This document shows, piece after piece, positions 51,049-60,208 of a stretch of DNA of 64,000 nucleotides. The translations under genes were made by a program, and so were the position numbers. Source of the DNA: Niastella populi (GTDB lineage: Bacteria; Bacteroidota; Bacteroidia; Chitinophagales; Chitinophagaceae); the NCBI RefSeq assembly GCF_002078015.1, contig NZ_LWBP01000191.1, forward strand, positions 1 to 64,000. Reading direction: 5' to 3'. The notes below the pieces were generated by a model. It saw only the letters and a program-made list of their open reading frames with translations, was not told the DNA's origin and ran no database searches. Position 1 is the first letter of the stretch. Each line of letters starts with the position of its first letter.

Positions 51049-52653
51049 ATGATAAAAATATTCAAATCATCCATTTTTAATCTGCCGGCCATGGCGGCGT
51101 TGATAACGCTGGTAATGGTTGCCTGTCAAAAGAAAGACTTTGTACAGCCGGAAGGCACATTGAACAGTGATGAGTATGTATACAATGTGGCTTTAAAAAG
51201 TTTTCAGCCGCAAGCCGCCGTTAGCGGTAACATAAATGCGACCATTGATATGGAAGTGATCTATTATTACTTACAACGCGAGGGCAAACAGGATACGCTT
51301 ATCCAGGTAGATTTTCCGCCGGCGGAAAATAGCCGCGACTACCGGTTCGAAATAAAAGCAGTTTCCTGGGCGGGCATTGACCTGTCGGCGGTACAGGGCC
51401 TGAAACTGTTGTGCGTACAGGATAATAATGCATCCTTTGAAAAGATCATAAAGATCAGCTATTTCGATCCCAACGCGCCGGTGGTCACCGGTTTGCCCGA
51501 TAAAATGACACCTGCGATAAACGGTAACACCGCTATCACTGCAAAAGCTACTTCAGAAACCGGGTTGTCGAAGATCTATATTTCCGATAACCGGAGCGGT
51601 AATTTCGAGGTATTGGACAGTATTGCCGGGAATGGCGCCAAAGAAGTTGCCATCAACTATAATTATACCTATGGCGATGGCGCTGGGCAGTTAAAGGTTA
51701 CAGCAGTAGATATATACGGGTTGAAAACAGAGACGCTGGTGCAGTTTGTAAACATTCCGTTTAAACCGGTGATCACTTTCAGTACCGATGCCCTTATGGC
51801 CGCTTTGCCCGATGGAACACCGGAGATCAGCGGTACGCTGAAATCCTATACTCCCCTTAATGCAGTTACGGTATATGCTATTGCAGGCAATGTGGAAACG
51901 ATGCAGGGAACGGTTACGCCCGTGCTTACGGGCTCAACAGCCAATGAGTATAATTATACCTTTAATTATACCTCGTTTGGCTACAACGCATCGGTTACCG
52001 CCTGTAAGGTAGTGGCAAAAGATGCAGGCAACAGTGAGAATGCAGCTTCGGTGCCGGTTACCATTCTTCCATACTACCACTGGAAAAATCTTACCATGAT
52101 GGCGCAGGGGCTTACCGGCACCAACTCAACCAGTTGTTTTTTTACCGGGGAACTTTCAGCGCCGGTTGTTGGTCCATGTGAGGTGATCAACGATGCCAGC
52201 TATAATACGCGGGTTGATTTTGCCATCTTCTGTAACAGCACGCCCCTGATCGCTTTCAATAACCCGGCGAATATTTCATCAGGTACGTTGTCGACCTTTA
52301 AATGTAGTGGTACCTCATGGGCGCCGCCAACACCCACCTCAACTACTTTGAAGAAAACCCAATTCAGGGTATTGGGAACAGGATCGGCCGAAAGTAATAT
52401 TAAAACAAAGTTCAATGACAATAGCATCACGGAATTGAACGATGCCTTTTTCACCGGTGTGGCCGCACCAACGGCAAATGCACCCAACTCAACTACTTTT
52501 ACAACATCATCGCTGATCTGGGCCAAAGTAACGCCTGCCGGCGGTACCGGTGCAACAAAAAATATATTGATCAAAGTTAATGCGGTGAACGTGGTAGCGG
52601 TTCCCTCACAGGGAACTTCTACGCTCACTATCGACATTATGAAAGAACAATAA
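51049..52653 (+). CDS. Surface lipoprotein, probable alginate-binding (SusE/F position)
   Basis: A 534-residue lipoprotein with lipobox VMVAC and C26 as the lipid site; the start at 51049 gives this signal peptide (an extension from 51022 is possible but adds nothing). The mature part is beta-rich with Ig/PKD-like segments (DPNAPVVTGLPDKMTPAINGNTAITAKA near 142-169; PFKPVITFSTDAL), followed by a distinct C-terminal domain (about 345-534; YYHWKNLTMMAQGLTGTNSTSCFFTGELSAPV). No enzyme motif is seen. By position directly after SusD it is the likely surface glycan-binding protein of the locus. The exact family is not recognised. Confidence 0.8.
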   Translation: MIKIFKSSIFNLPAMAALITLVMVACQKKDFVQPEGTLNSDEYVYNVALKSFQPQAAVSGNINATIDMEVIYYYLQREGKQDTLIQVDFPPAENSRDYRFEIKAVSWAGIDLSAVQGLKLLCVQDNNASFEKIIKISYFDPNAPVVTGLPDKMTPAINGNTAITAKATSETGLSKIYISDNRSGNFEVLDSIAGNGAKEVAINYNYTYGDGAGQLKVTAVDIYGLKTETLVQFVNIPFKPVITFSTDALMAALPDGTPEISGTLKSYTPLNAVTVYAIAGNVETMQGTVTPVLTGSTANEYNYTFNYTSFGYNASVTACKVVAKDAGNSENAASVPVTILPYYHWKNLTMMAQGLTGTNSTSCFFTGELSAPVVGPCEVINDASYNTRVDFAIFCNSTPLIAFNNPANISSGTLSTFKCSGTSWAPPTPTSTTLKKTQFRVLGTGSAESNIKTKFNDNSITELNDAFFTGVAAPTANAPNSTTFTTSSLIWAKVTPAGGTGATKNILIKVNAVNVVAVPSQGTSTLTIDIMKEQ

Positions 52654-52692
52654 AAAAAATCATTAACCTTACACCTGTAAAATAAAAGCATT

Positions 52693-53415
52693 ATGGATAC
52701 ATCAGACATAATTCAAAGCATTAAGAGCATCGAGGTGGAAAGTCCGACCAACAAGATCATCCAACAGCTAAAACAGTTGATCACCACAGGGCAATTGAAA
52801 CCGGGCGACCGACTGCCGGCCGAACGGGTGCTGGCAGAAAGATTGGGCGTTGGCCGCAGCTATGTGCGTGAAGCCATTCGCAAACTGGAGTTCTTTGGCT
52901 TGCTGAAAACTTCGCCGCAAAGCGGAACATATGTATCGGGTTACAATATAAAAATGATCGAAGGTGTATTGACCGATATCATCAACTTCAATAAGGATGA
53001 TTTTGCGGCCCTGATAGAAGCCCGCTATTATATGGAGATCAACGCGGCAAGGCTGGCAGCCATGCGGCGCACCGATGATGACCTGGCCTTGTTGCAGGCT
53101 GCTGTAGCCGATTACGATAATAAAGTGAACGGCAAACAGGATGCGGTGCAGGAAGACATGTTCATTCACCTGCGGATTGCCAATGCCACAAAGAACTCGG
53201 TGTTTGAAAGCATGCTACTGATGTTGTTGCCCGATATCATCAAAAACATCATCGATCAAAAGATCTGCGGCGATAACCGCGGTGTACAGGCGATGGCAGA
53301 GCACCATGAAATATTGCAGGCCATTGCCGATCAGGATGCCGATGCGGCCGGTGCGGCAATGGCTGCGCACCTCGATGATATTTTGAGGATAAGCAGGGAG
53401 AAGAAAGGGTGGTAA
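52693..53415 (+). CDS. FadR-type GntR transcriptional regulator of the alginate locus
   Basis: A 240-residue regulator with an N-terminal GntR winged helix (about 18-86; IIQQLKQLITTGQLKPGDRLPAERVLAERLGVGRSYVREAIRKLEFFGLLKTSPQSGTYV) and a C-terminal FCD ligand-binding domain (about 100-235; ALIEARYYMEINAARLAAMRR, then HLRIANATKNSVFESMLLML, AEHHEILQAIADQDADAAGAAMAAHL with metal-binding histidines). FCD regulators usually release DNA on binding a sugar acid; a keto-deoxy sugar acid or DEH is the expected inducer here. The twin palindromes at 45868-45894 are the probable target. Confidence 0.92.
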   Translation: MDTSDIIQSIKSIEVESPTNKIIQQLKQLITTGQLKPGDRLPAERVLAERLGVGRSYVREAIRKLEFFGLLKTSPQSGTYVSGYNIKMIEGVLTDIINFNKDDFAALIEARYYMEINAARLAAMRRTDDDLALLQAAVADYDNKVNGKQDAVQEDMFIHLRIANATKNSVFESMLLMLLPDIIKNIIDQKICGDNRGVQAMAEHHEILQAIADQDADAAGAAMAAHLDDILRISREKKGW

Positions 53416-53601
53416 GCAGGAAGAAATGAAGTATTTGAAAATCGGGAATAGAGAAATGGAACGTCTGTTGAAAAATTTCGTTAAGACATACAGGATAATG
53501 AAATGTTGCCATAGTAAGTTCCATCTGGCCAAAACTCAATTATTATTTTCAGCCGAAAAAGTGAAATATTGAATAACGAATGTCCATCACTAAATGTTGA
53601 A

Positions 53602-55995
53602 ATGAAAACCAGCAAAAACTGTAACCGCATTTTGTATTTGCGTACAGCCTGCGGCTTGCGGCTTGCAGCTGTTTTTAAAAAATATTGCTGGTTATTTGTT
53701 TTCATACTGCTTGTTGGGAAAGCGCGTGGCGCTACAATGCTGGTAAGCAATAAACAACAACTGCATGAGGCGTTGTTAAAAGCGCAGCCGGGCGATACCA
53801 TTTTGCTCAACAAAGGAAGGTGGAATAATGTAGCCCTGGTTATAGAAACAAGCGGTACCAAAGAAATGCCGGTCGTAATTGCAGCCGAAGCGCCGGGGAC
53901 GGTACAATTTACCGGCAACTCGTTCATCAGGTTTGGCGGTAACCATGTGGTGGTGTCAGGTATTCAGTTTGTTGATGGTTTTGCAGAAAATGGCGCTGTA
54001 GTAGAGTTCAGAAAGAACAATGAAAAACCTGCCAATAATTGTCGCCTTACCAACTGTGTGATCAATGATTATAACAAACCCGGCCGTTTTGATAACGAGA
54101 GCTGGATCGTATTATGGGGGCGGCATAACCGCATCGACCATTGTACCATTGGTGGTAAATTAACCGGCGGTACAACCATCATTGTTGAACTGAATGATGA
54201 ACGCAGCCAGCAGAACTATCACGAAATAGACAGCAATTATTTTAACGGAAGACTGCCATTGGGTTCCAATGGGGGCGAAACCATTCGGGTTGGCGTGTCC
54301 CGCTATGCTTTGACCTCCTCACACACCAGCATTCACCACAATTATTTTGAACGCTGCAGTGGAGAAGTGGAGATCATTTCTGTAAAAAGTTGCGACAACC
54401 AGATCAACAACAATACTTTTTATGAATGCGAAGGAGGGTTGGTGCTGCGGCATGGAGAACGCAATACTGTAACCGGCAACGTATTTATAGGTAATCAAAT
54501 GCCGCATACAGGCGGCGTGCGCATCATCAATCCCGGTCATAAAGTTAGCAATAACCTGTTTATAGAACTGGCAGGCGAGCGCTTTCATGCTGCATTCAGC
54601 GTATTGAATGGCGTTCCGAATTCATTACCTAACCGCTATGTGCAGGTAAAAGATGTGGAAATAGATCACAATACATTTGTAGGTTGTAAAAGCATAGTTT
54701 TCGGGGCTGGTAAAGATCCCGAGCGAACCGCGGCTCCGGCGAATGTTGTCTTTCGCAACAATTTGATCTCCTCTAAAAGTAATCTTTTGTATGAAGACGC
54801 CAATAATGATGGCGGTATTTTGTTCCAAAGCAACTCGGCTATTGTTCAGGGAACTGCTGCACTGGCTAAAGGATTTTCTCCTGCCGGTAAAAGCGGTGTA
54901 AGAAATGTTACCTATAAGGGAAGGTGTTATACGTTGCCCGTTCATACAAACGGGGTAGGCTTGAAGCAGGTATCCTGGATGGATGCTGACGAAGCCGGCG
55001 CCAGATGGTATGAACCGGCAGGGCCGGCACTAACCGCTCCTGTAACATACACGGTACCGGCAGCACAAAGCAAAGAGCTGCCAGGTATTGTAGCCAAAGC
55101 AAGACCCGGCGATATCATTCAGCTAGCCGATACCGGCCTGTATGAGCTCGACGAACCATTGGTGATCCGTACCCTTATAACAATCAAAGGAAGGGATGGT
55201 GAATTCAAACCGCAATTGGTAAACACCGGTGCGAAAAGTTTGCCGGCTTTTGTCATTATCGAAAATGGCGGCGGTATAACGCTGGAACATGTTCAGTTCA
55301 ACAGCGCGTATAAAAGTTATGGCGATGTGCAAACCGCCATCAGCACTACCACCAAACCCATGAACGGTCATTACCGCTTACAGGTACATGATTGTGTATT
55401 CTTCAATTTCAATGAAAGTAGTTCCGGTTGTATCCGTGGAACCAAAAGCACTTATGCCGATTCGGTGATCATTACCAACAGTTTGTTTCATCATAATTCC
55501 GGAACGGGTATCGATTTCTCGGCAGAGAAAGATGACAAAGGTATTTACAACGTAGCGCACCTGTTGGTAAGGAATTGTGTATTTACCAATATGTTGAGCA
55601 CAGCCATCAATGTATATCGCGGCGGCAACGATGAAAGTACCACCGGCCCCAACGTGGTTATAGACCATTGCACTTTCAATGAGGTGGATAACCGCATGCA
55701 GGGCTGTGTGGTAAAACTGCCGGGTGTGCAAACCGCCAGCGTTACCAATTGTGTATTCAACAAAAGCGGCGCCGGCGGCCGTTGCATCTGGTTTGAGGAA
55801 ATGAGCTGGGACAAACTGAGGGTAGACTATTGCAATTTTTATAAAAGCGGCCGCGTAAGTTCATTCTTCAATAATGTTACCGGTAAACATATTTATTACA
55901 ATAACCCTGTATTTAACGATCCGTCACTGTACGATTTCAGGCTGGCTGCGGGCACCCTGAAATCGGCCGATGGAAAACGATTGGGTGTAAACTAA
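53602..55995 (+). CDS. Polysaccharide lyase family 6 (alginate lyase)
   Basis: A 797-residue secreted lyase. Two parallel beta-helix domains follow one another: residues about 45-440 (SNKQQLHEALLKAQPGDTILLNKGRW at the start) and about 490-795 (LPGIVAKARPGDIIQLADTGLY), the arrangement known in two-domain PL6 enzymes such as AlyGC. The catalytic lysine and arginine pair, 21 residues apart in AlyGC, is matched by K262 (EIISVKSC) and R283 (GLVLRHGE). PL6 cuts alginate by beta-elimination, often at MG or G blocks. I take the ATG at 53602; a TTG at 53569 is also in frame. The signal peptide has an unusually long basic n-region encoded partly by a heptamer array. Confidence 0.9.
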   Translation: MKTSKNCNRILYLRTACGLRLAAVFKKYCWLFVFILLVGKARGATMLVSNKQQLHEALLKAQPGDTILLNKGRWNNVALVIETSGTKEMPVVIAAEAPGTVQFTGNSFIRFGGNHVVVSGIQFVDGFAENGAVVEFRKNNEKPANNCRLTNCVINDYNKPGRFDNESWIVLWGRHNRIDHCTIGGKLTGGTTIIVELNDERSQQNYHEIDSNYFNGRLPLGSNGGETIRVGVSRYALTSSHTSIHHNYFERCSGEVEIISVKSCDNQINNNTFYECEGGLVLRHGERNTVTGNVFIGNQMPHTGGVRIINPGHKVSNNLFIELAGERFHAAFSVLNGVPNSLPNRYVQVKDVEIDHNTFVGCKSIVFGAGKDPERTAAPANVVFRNNLISSKSNLLYEDANNDGGILFQSNSAIVQGTAALAKGFSPAGKSGVRNVTYKGRCYTLPVHTNGVGLKQVSWMDADEAGARWYEPAGPALTAPVTYTVPAAQSKELPGIVAKARPGDIIQLADTGLYELDEPLVIRTLITIKGRDGEFKPQLVNTGAKSLPAFVIIENGGGITLEHVQFNSAYKSYGDVQTAISTTTKPMNGHYRLQVHDCVFFNFNESSSGCIRGTKSTYADSVIITNSLFHHNSGTGIDFSAEKDDKGIYNVAHLLVRNCVFTNMLSTAINVYRGGNDESTTGPNVVIDHCTFNEVDNRMQGCVVKLPGVQTASVTNCVFNKSGAGGRCIWFEEMSWDKLRVDYCNFYKSGRVSSFFNNVTGKHIYYNNPVFNDPSLYDFRLAAGTLKSADGKRLGVN
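53646..53671. repeat. Heptamer array inside the PL6 signal-peptide region
   Basis: CCTGCGG, CTTGCGG and CTTGCAG run in 7-bp phase within the coding sequence for TACGLRLAAV. These are intergenic-style words (compare 3081-3108), here translated. Confidence 0.55.
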
Positions 55996-56004
55996 TTATA
56001 ACGA

Positions 56005-58140
56005 ATGCCACGAACAGAGAGATTGTGTTTAGTATGGTTGTTGATCGCCGGATTGCTGCAAAGCGCAAAGGCGCAACAGCATCCCTCCATATTGCTTACC
56101 CGGCAGAACATAGAGAACGTTCGCAATGGGGTTGCCAGGTATCCTTTGCTGCAGCAGTCATGGAAAGAGCTGAAAAAGGATGCAGACAAAGCAATTAAAG
56201 CAACGATCGATGTGCCCATGCCGCATGATGCGGGCGGCGGCGTTACGCATGAACAACATAAAAAGAACTATCAGAACATACTGGCCTGTGGTGTAGCCTG
56301 GCAAATAACCAACGACGATCGATATGCCCGGTATGTAAAAGAATTGTTGATGCAATATGCAGCTGTATATAATACCTGGCCGCGTCATCCCAGGCGCAAG
56401 GACGCGCCGGGTGGTAAAATGTTCTGGCAAAACCTGAACGATTGCGTATGGCAGGTATATGTGATACAGGGATACGATTGTATTTACGACTATCTGAACG
56501 CAGATGAAAGAAAAAAAATAGAAGACAATTTGTTTGAACCCATAGTAAAAGAGCTGTCGGAGGTAAATGGCGACATTTTCAACAGGATCCATAACCATGG
56601 CACATGGTCGGTTGCCGCAGTGGGAATGACCGGTTATGTTTGTGGCAGAAAGGAATGGGTGGATATGGCTTTGCATGGCAGCAAAAAAGATGATAAAAGC
56701 GGTTTCCTGGCGCAGTTGAACCGGTTGTTCTCACCCGATGGGTATTATACCGAAGGACCCTATTACCAGCGTTATGCAATTCTGCCCTTTATACTTTTTG
56801 CCAAAACAATACATCAATATCAGCCCGAACTGGGCATTTATAACTATCGCAGCGGTTTGTTGAAAAAAGCGGTGAACACCGCCCTGCAATGCACCTATAC
56901 CAATAAAGTATTCTTCCCGGTAAACGATGCCATGAAGGACAAAACCTATGAAAGTGAAGAATTGGTTTATGCCGTTGATATAGCGTACAGCGATATGCAG
57001 TCGGCCGATGACCTGCTCGATATTGCACAACAGCAGAAAAGGGTGATTGTCAGCGATGCCGGGGTAAAAGTGGCCAAAGCGATTGCCGAGGGAAAAACAA
57101 AACCGTTCGCTTATCAACCGGTGTGGATCAGCGATGGCGCCGATGGAAACGAAGGTGGGCTGGGAATTTTAAGATGGGGCAGTAATGACGACCAGGCATG
57201 CGTGGTGATGAAAGCGGCGTCGCAGGGAATGGGCCATGGCCATTTCGACCGGTTGAATATTCTGTACTATGATAACAATACCGAAGTGTTCAGCGATTAT
57301 GGCGCAGTTCGTTTTTTAAATATCGAAACAAAAAACGGCGGTAACTATACCAGGGAGAATACTACCTGGGGTAAACAAACCATTGCGCACAATACGATAG
57401 CGGTAGATAAACAATCGCAGTACAGGGCCAATGAAAAGGCCGGTGACAGATCAGCCCCCCGGCTGGTTTACTTCAATGCAACATCGCAATACCAGGTAGT
57501 ATGCGCCGAAGAGGATCATGCTTTCGAGGGTGTGCAACTGGTACGTACGGCCATTCTGTTCAAACCTCAGGGCGCTGCCATGCCATTGCTGATAGATGTG
57601 TTCAAAGCCAAAAGCGCAGCGCCGCATCAATACGATCTGCCATTCTGGTACCAGGGCCATTTAACCGATAGCAATTTTCCCATTACCGCCAGCAAAACGC
57701 AGCTACTGCCTGCGGGCGGCAATTACGGCTATCAGCATTTGTGGGTGAACGGCGAAACCAAAATGAATACCGCCAATGGCGTAATCACCTTCATCAATAA
57801 CAAACGCTTCTATTCAACTACCTTCCTGGCAGATACCAACACCAGCGTGTCGTTTGTGACCTGTGGGGCAAATGATCCTGACTTCAATCTGCGAAATGAG
57901 AAAGCATATATCATTACGACAAAAGCAGCGGCGGGGCATACATTTATCAATATTACCGAACCCCATGGGAAAACCAATCCGGTGGCGGAGTACACGGTTG
58001 GTTTTAAACCGCAGACAAAAGATATAAAACTTGTGAGCGATGATGCCGATAATACTGCTTTTACGTTCACATATAATAAGGTAACCTACAAAGTCAATTT
58101 ACAGTACAACAACAAACTATCATTTATTACCATTAAATAG
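56005..58140 (+). CDS. Polysaccharide lyase family 17 oligoalginate lyase
   Basis: A 711-residue exo-lyase with a signal peptide (about 1-23). It has an N-terminal (alpha/alpha) toroid (about 25-360) and a heparinase II/III-like beta-sheet domain (about 370-710). Residues fit the PL17 catalytic set known from Alg17c: N197 and H198 in RIHNHGTW, Y254 in EGPYYQRY and H413 in GHGHFDRLN. PL17 enzymes turn alginate oligomers into unsaturated monomer, which opens to DEH. It starts nine bases after the PL6 stop and is followed six bases later by the KdgF-like gene, so the three are one operon. Probably periplasmic. Confidence 0.93.
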   Translation: MPRTERLCLVWLLIAGLLQSAKAQQHPSILLTRQNIENVRNGVARYPLLQQSWKELKKDADKAIKATIDVPMPHDAGGGVTHEQHKKNYQNILACGVAWQITNDDRYARYVKELLMQYAAVYNTWPRHPRRKDAPGGKMFWQNLNDCVWQVYVIQGYDCIYDYLNADERKKIEDNLFEPIVKELSEVNGDIFNRIHNHGTWSVAAVGMTGYVCGRKEWVDMALHGSKKDDKSGFLAQLNRLFSPDGYYTEGPYYQRYAILPFILFAKTIHQYQPELGIYNYRSGLLKKAVNTALQCTYTNKVFFPVNDAMKDKTYESEELVYAVDIAYSDMQSADDLLDIAQQQKRVIVSDAGVKVAKAIAEGKTKPFAYQPVWISDGADGNEGGLGILRWGSNDDQACVVMKAASQGMGHGHFDRLNILYYDNNTEVFSDYGAVRFLNIETKNGGNYTRENTTWGKQTIAHNTIAVDKQSQYRANEKAGDRSAPRLVYFNATSQYQVVCAEEDHAFEGVQLVRTAILFKPQGAAMPLLIDVFKAKSAAPHQYDLPFWYQGHLTDSNFPITASKTQLLPAGGNYGYQHLWVNGETKMNTANGVITFINNKRFYSTTFLADTNTSVSFVTCGANDPDFNLRNEKAYIITTKAAAGHTFINITEPHGKTNPVAEYTVGFKPQTKDIKLVSDDADNTAFTFTYNKVTYKVNLQYNNKLSFITIK

Positions 58141-58146
58141 GCATAT

Positions 58147-58485
58147 ATGTTACAGAGCAATGAGTTTCAGTTTGAACAGGAGATACCATGGGAAGATGTT
58201 GGTAATGGCATTCAGCGGCAGATCTACGGGTATGACGAGAAGGTGATGCTGGTAAAAGCGAAATTCGAAAAAGGCGGTGTTGGATCGCTGCATCAGCATC
58301 CGCATTCACAGGTGACATATGTAGAAAGTGGGGTATTTGAAATGACCATTGGCGATGAAAAGAAGATCATTCGCAAAGGCGACGGGTATTATGTACCGCC
58401 AAATATCATCCATGGCTGTGTATGCCTCGAGGCCGGTATGCTGGTAGATGTGTTTTCGCCCCACCGCGAAGATTTTCTTAAATGA
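58147..58485 (+). CDS. kdgF: KdgF-like cupin (unsaturated uronate ring-opening)
   Basis: A 112-residue single-domain cupin. The sequence EIPWEDVGNGIQRQIYGYDEKVMLVKAKFEKGGVGSLHQHPHSQVTYVESGVFEMTIG is the KdgF pattern, with metal ligands H48, H50, Q/H in HQHPHSQ and H89 in PPNIIHGCVCL. KdgF speeds conversion of the 4,5-unsaturated monomer released by lyases into the linear keto form used by DEH or DKI enzymes. No signal peptide, so it acts in the cytoplasm. It follows the PL17 gene by six bases, the expected position for its step in the route. Confidence 0.9.
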   Translation: MLQSNEFQFEQEIPWEDVGNGIQRQIYGYDEKVMLVKAKFEKGGVGSLHQHPHSQVTYVESGVFEMTIGDEKKIIRKGDGYYVPPNIIHGCVCLEAGMLVDVFSPHREDFLK

Positions 58486-58527
58486 ACTTACACCGTTTTT
58501 TAAGCATATAAATTAAAACTTTTTCTG

Positions 58528-59412
58528 ATGAAAAAAATGTCATTGATAATGGCAGGGCTATTGGCATGCCTGACCGGGTTTACCCAGGAAGATGCTGTAA
58601 AGAAAGTAAATTATCCTGTAGGGTATAATGCGCTGTTGGATGTTGTGTATACCTCGGGCCCTGGTTGGGAACAAAAACTTGACCTTTACCTGGCGCCCAA
58701 GGATATGGGGCCGGCGCCGATTGTAATAAATATTCATGGCGGCGGCTGGAACCATGGCACCAAGGAGTCGCAGACCGGTTTTAGTACATTTTTCAAAGCA
58801 GGTTTTGCCGTGGCGAATATTGAATACCGCCTTACGCCGCAGGCTACCGCACCTGCAGCTGTGGAAGATGCAAGATGCGCATTGGTGTATATTGTCAGGA
58901 ATGCGGCGGCATTGAATGTAGATGTAAATAGAATCGTGATCATGGGCGGCAGTGCCGGCGGGCACCTCGCATTGATGGCGGGCCTCCTGGGAAACGACCA
59001 TCGCTTCGATGGTAACTGTAAGGGAGTGGAAAATATAAAAGTGGCCGCTATTATTGATAAATATGGGATCACCGATGTGAACGATTGGGCTTATGGCTCA
59101 CATATCACCAGTAAATCGGCCACCCGCTGGCTGGGTGACAAAGCTAAAGACGAAGCGTTCATAAGATCTGTATCGCCTGTCAGCTTTGTTAATAAAAACA
59201 ATCCGCCGGTTTTCATCGTGCACGGAGACGCTGATCCTGTTGTGCCATATCAGCAATCGGTTGACCTGCATAAGAAGTTACAGGAAGCAGGTGTTAAAAC
59301 ACAGTTTGTAACCATTCCGGGCGGGCAGCATGGCAAATTCCCGGCCGATAAAAATTCAGAACTGAATAAATCGATCATCAGTTTCCTGCGGGAATTAAAC
59401 ATTGTAAAGTAA
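58528..59412 (+). CDS. Secreted alpha/beta hydrolase (esterase-like)
   Basis: A 294-residue protein with a signal peptide (MKKMSLIMAGLLACLTGFTQ). It shows the alpha/beta hydrolase set of the BD-FAE/hormone-sensitive-lipase-like group: oxyanion HGGGW near 71-75, nucleophile S142 in MGGSAGGHL, acid D in HGDADPVVPY near 236 and histidine in GGQHGKF near 271. Bacterial alginate is often O-acetylated on mannuronate, so a deacetylase function would fit the locus; this is inference, as no named alginate esterase family is matched. It sits between KdgF and PL7 with short spacers. Confidence 0.85.
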   Translation: MKKMSLIMAGLLACLTGFTQEDAVKKVNYPVGYNALLDVVYTSGPGWEQKLDLYLAPKDMGPAPIVINIHGGGWNHGTKESQTGFSTFFKAGFAVANIEYRLTPQATAPAAVEDARCALVYIVRNAAALNVDVNRIVIMGGSAGGHLALMAGLLGNDHRFDGNCKGVENIKVAAIIDKYGITDVNDWAYGSHITSKSATRWLGDKAKDEAFIRSVSPVSFVNKNNPPVFIVHGDADPVVPYQQSVDLHKKLQEAGVKTQFVTIPGGQHGKFPADKNSELNKSIISFLRELNIVK

Positions 59413-59417
59413 CCGGT

Positions 59418-60179
59418 ATGAAAAAAAAGAGCAGGGTGTTTTTAGTGGCCGCACTGGTCGCTTTTATTTCAACATCGTACAGGGGCGACAGCCTGCAGGC
59501 AGCGAACTATCCCGCCAATGTGCTGGACCTCACCAACTGGAAACTGAATATACCGCTTGATAAAAATAAGGATGGCAGATCAGACGAAATAAAACAACCG
59601 GAACTGGCGGCCTATTCAATAGCTCCCTGGTTTCAAAACAATGCAACAAATACGGGCGTAGTGTTTAGAGCCAATTGCGGCGGCATCACAACCCGCGGTT
59701 CGGGATACCCGAGAAGTGAATTGCGCGAAATGACCAACAATGGCCGAAGCGGCGCCAGCTGGTCGTCCGATGCGGGAACGCATATCATGGAAATAGAACA
59801 GGCCATTACGCACTTGCCCAATGTAAAACCACATATTGTGGCCGGTCAAATTCACGATGCCGGTGATGATGTGATCGTATTCAGGCTGGAAGGCAAAAAA
59901 TTGTTCATAGATCATAATGGCGCCGATGGCGCAGTATTGACAAAGAATTATGAGTTGGGCGCAAAGTTCAACGTAAAGTTTGAAGTAGCAGCCGGACAGG
60001 TGAAAAGTTATTACAACGATGTACTGGTTGAAACTTACCCTGTTCATTTTTCAGGCGCTTATTTTAAAGCCGGCGCATATGTACAATCGAATTGCCAGGG
60101 GCATAAAAAAGTAGCCGGTGAGTCATGCGATGCTTATGGGGAAGTGGTGATCTATAAACTACGGGTAACGCATTATTAA
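59418..60179 (+). CDS. Polysaccharide lyase family 7 alginate lyase
   Basis: A 253-residue secreted endo-lyase with a signal peptide (about 1-29) and a single beta-jelly-roll. The three PL7 signature blocks are present: R99-SEL-R103 in GYPRSELREM, Q144-I145-H146 in VAGQIHDA, and YFKAGAYVQ near 212-220 with the catalytic tyrosine. The QIH form of the second block is associated in the family with activity on G-containing blocks rather than pure mannuronate; QVH would suggest poly-M. It starts five bases after the esterase stop. It probably makes the oligomers that PL6, PL17 and SusCD handle. Confidence 0.92.
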   Translation: MKKKSRVFLVAALVAFISTSYRGDSLQAANYPANVLDLTNWKLNIPLDKNKDGRSDEIKQPELAAYSIAPWFQNNATNTGVVFRANCGGITTRGSGYPRSELREMTNNGRSGASWSSDAGTHIMEIEQAITHLPNVKPHIVAGQIHDAGDDVIVFRLEGKKLFIDHNGADGAVLTKNYELGAKFNVKFEVAAGQVKSYYNDVLVETYPVHFSGAYFKAGAYVQSNCQGHKKVAGESCDAYGEVVIYKLRVTHY

Positions 60180-60208
60180 TAAAAACGATCATTTCAAAAA
60201 CTTGTCAT

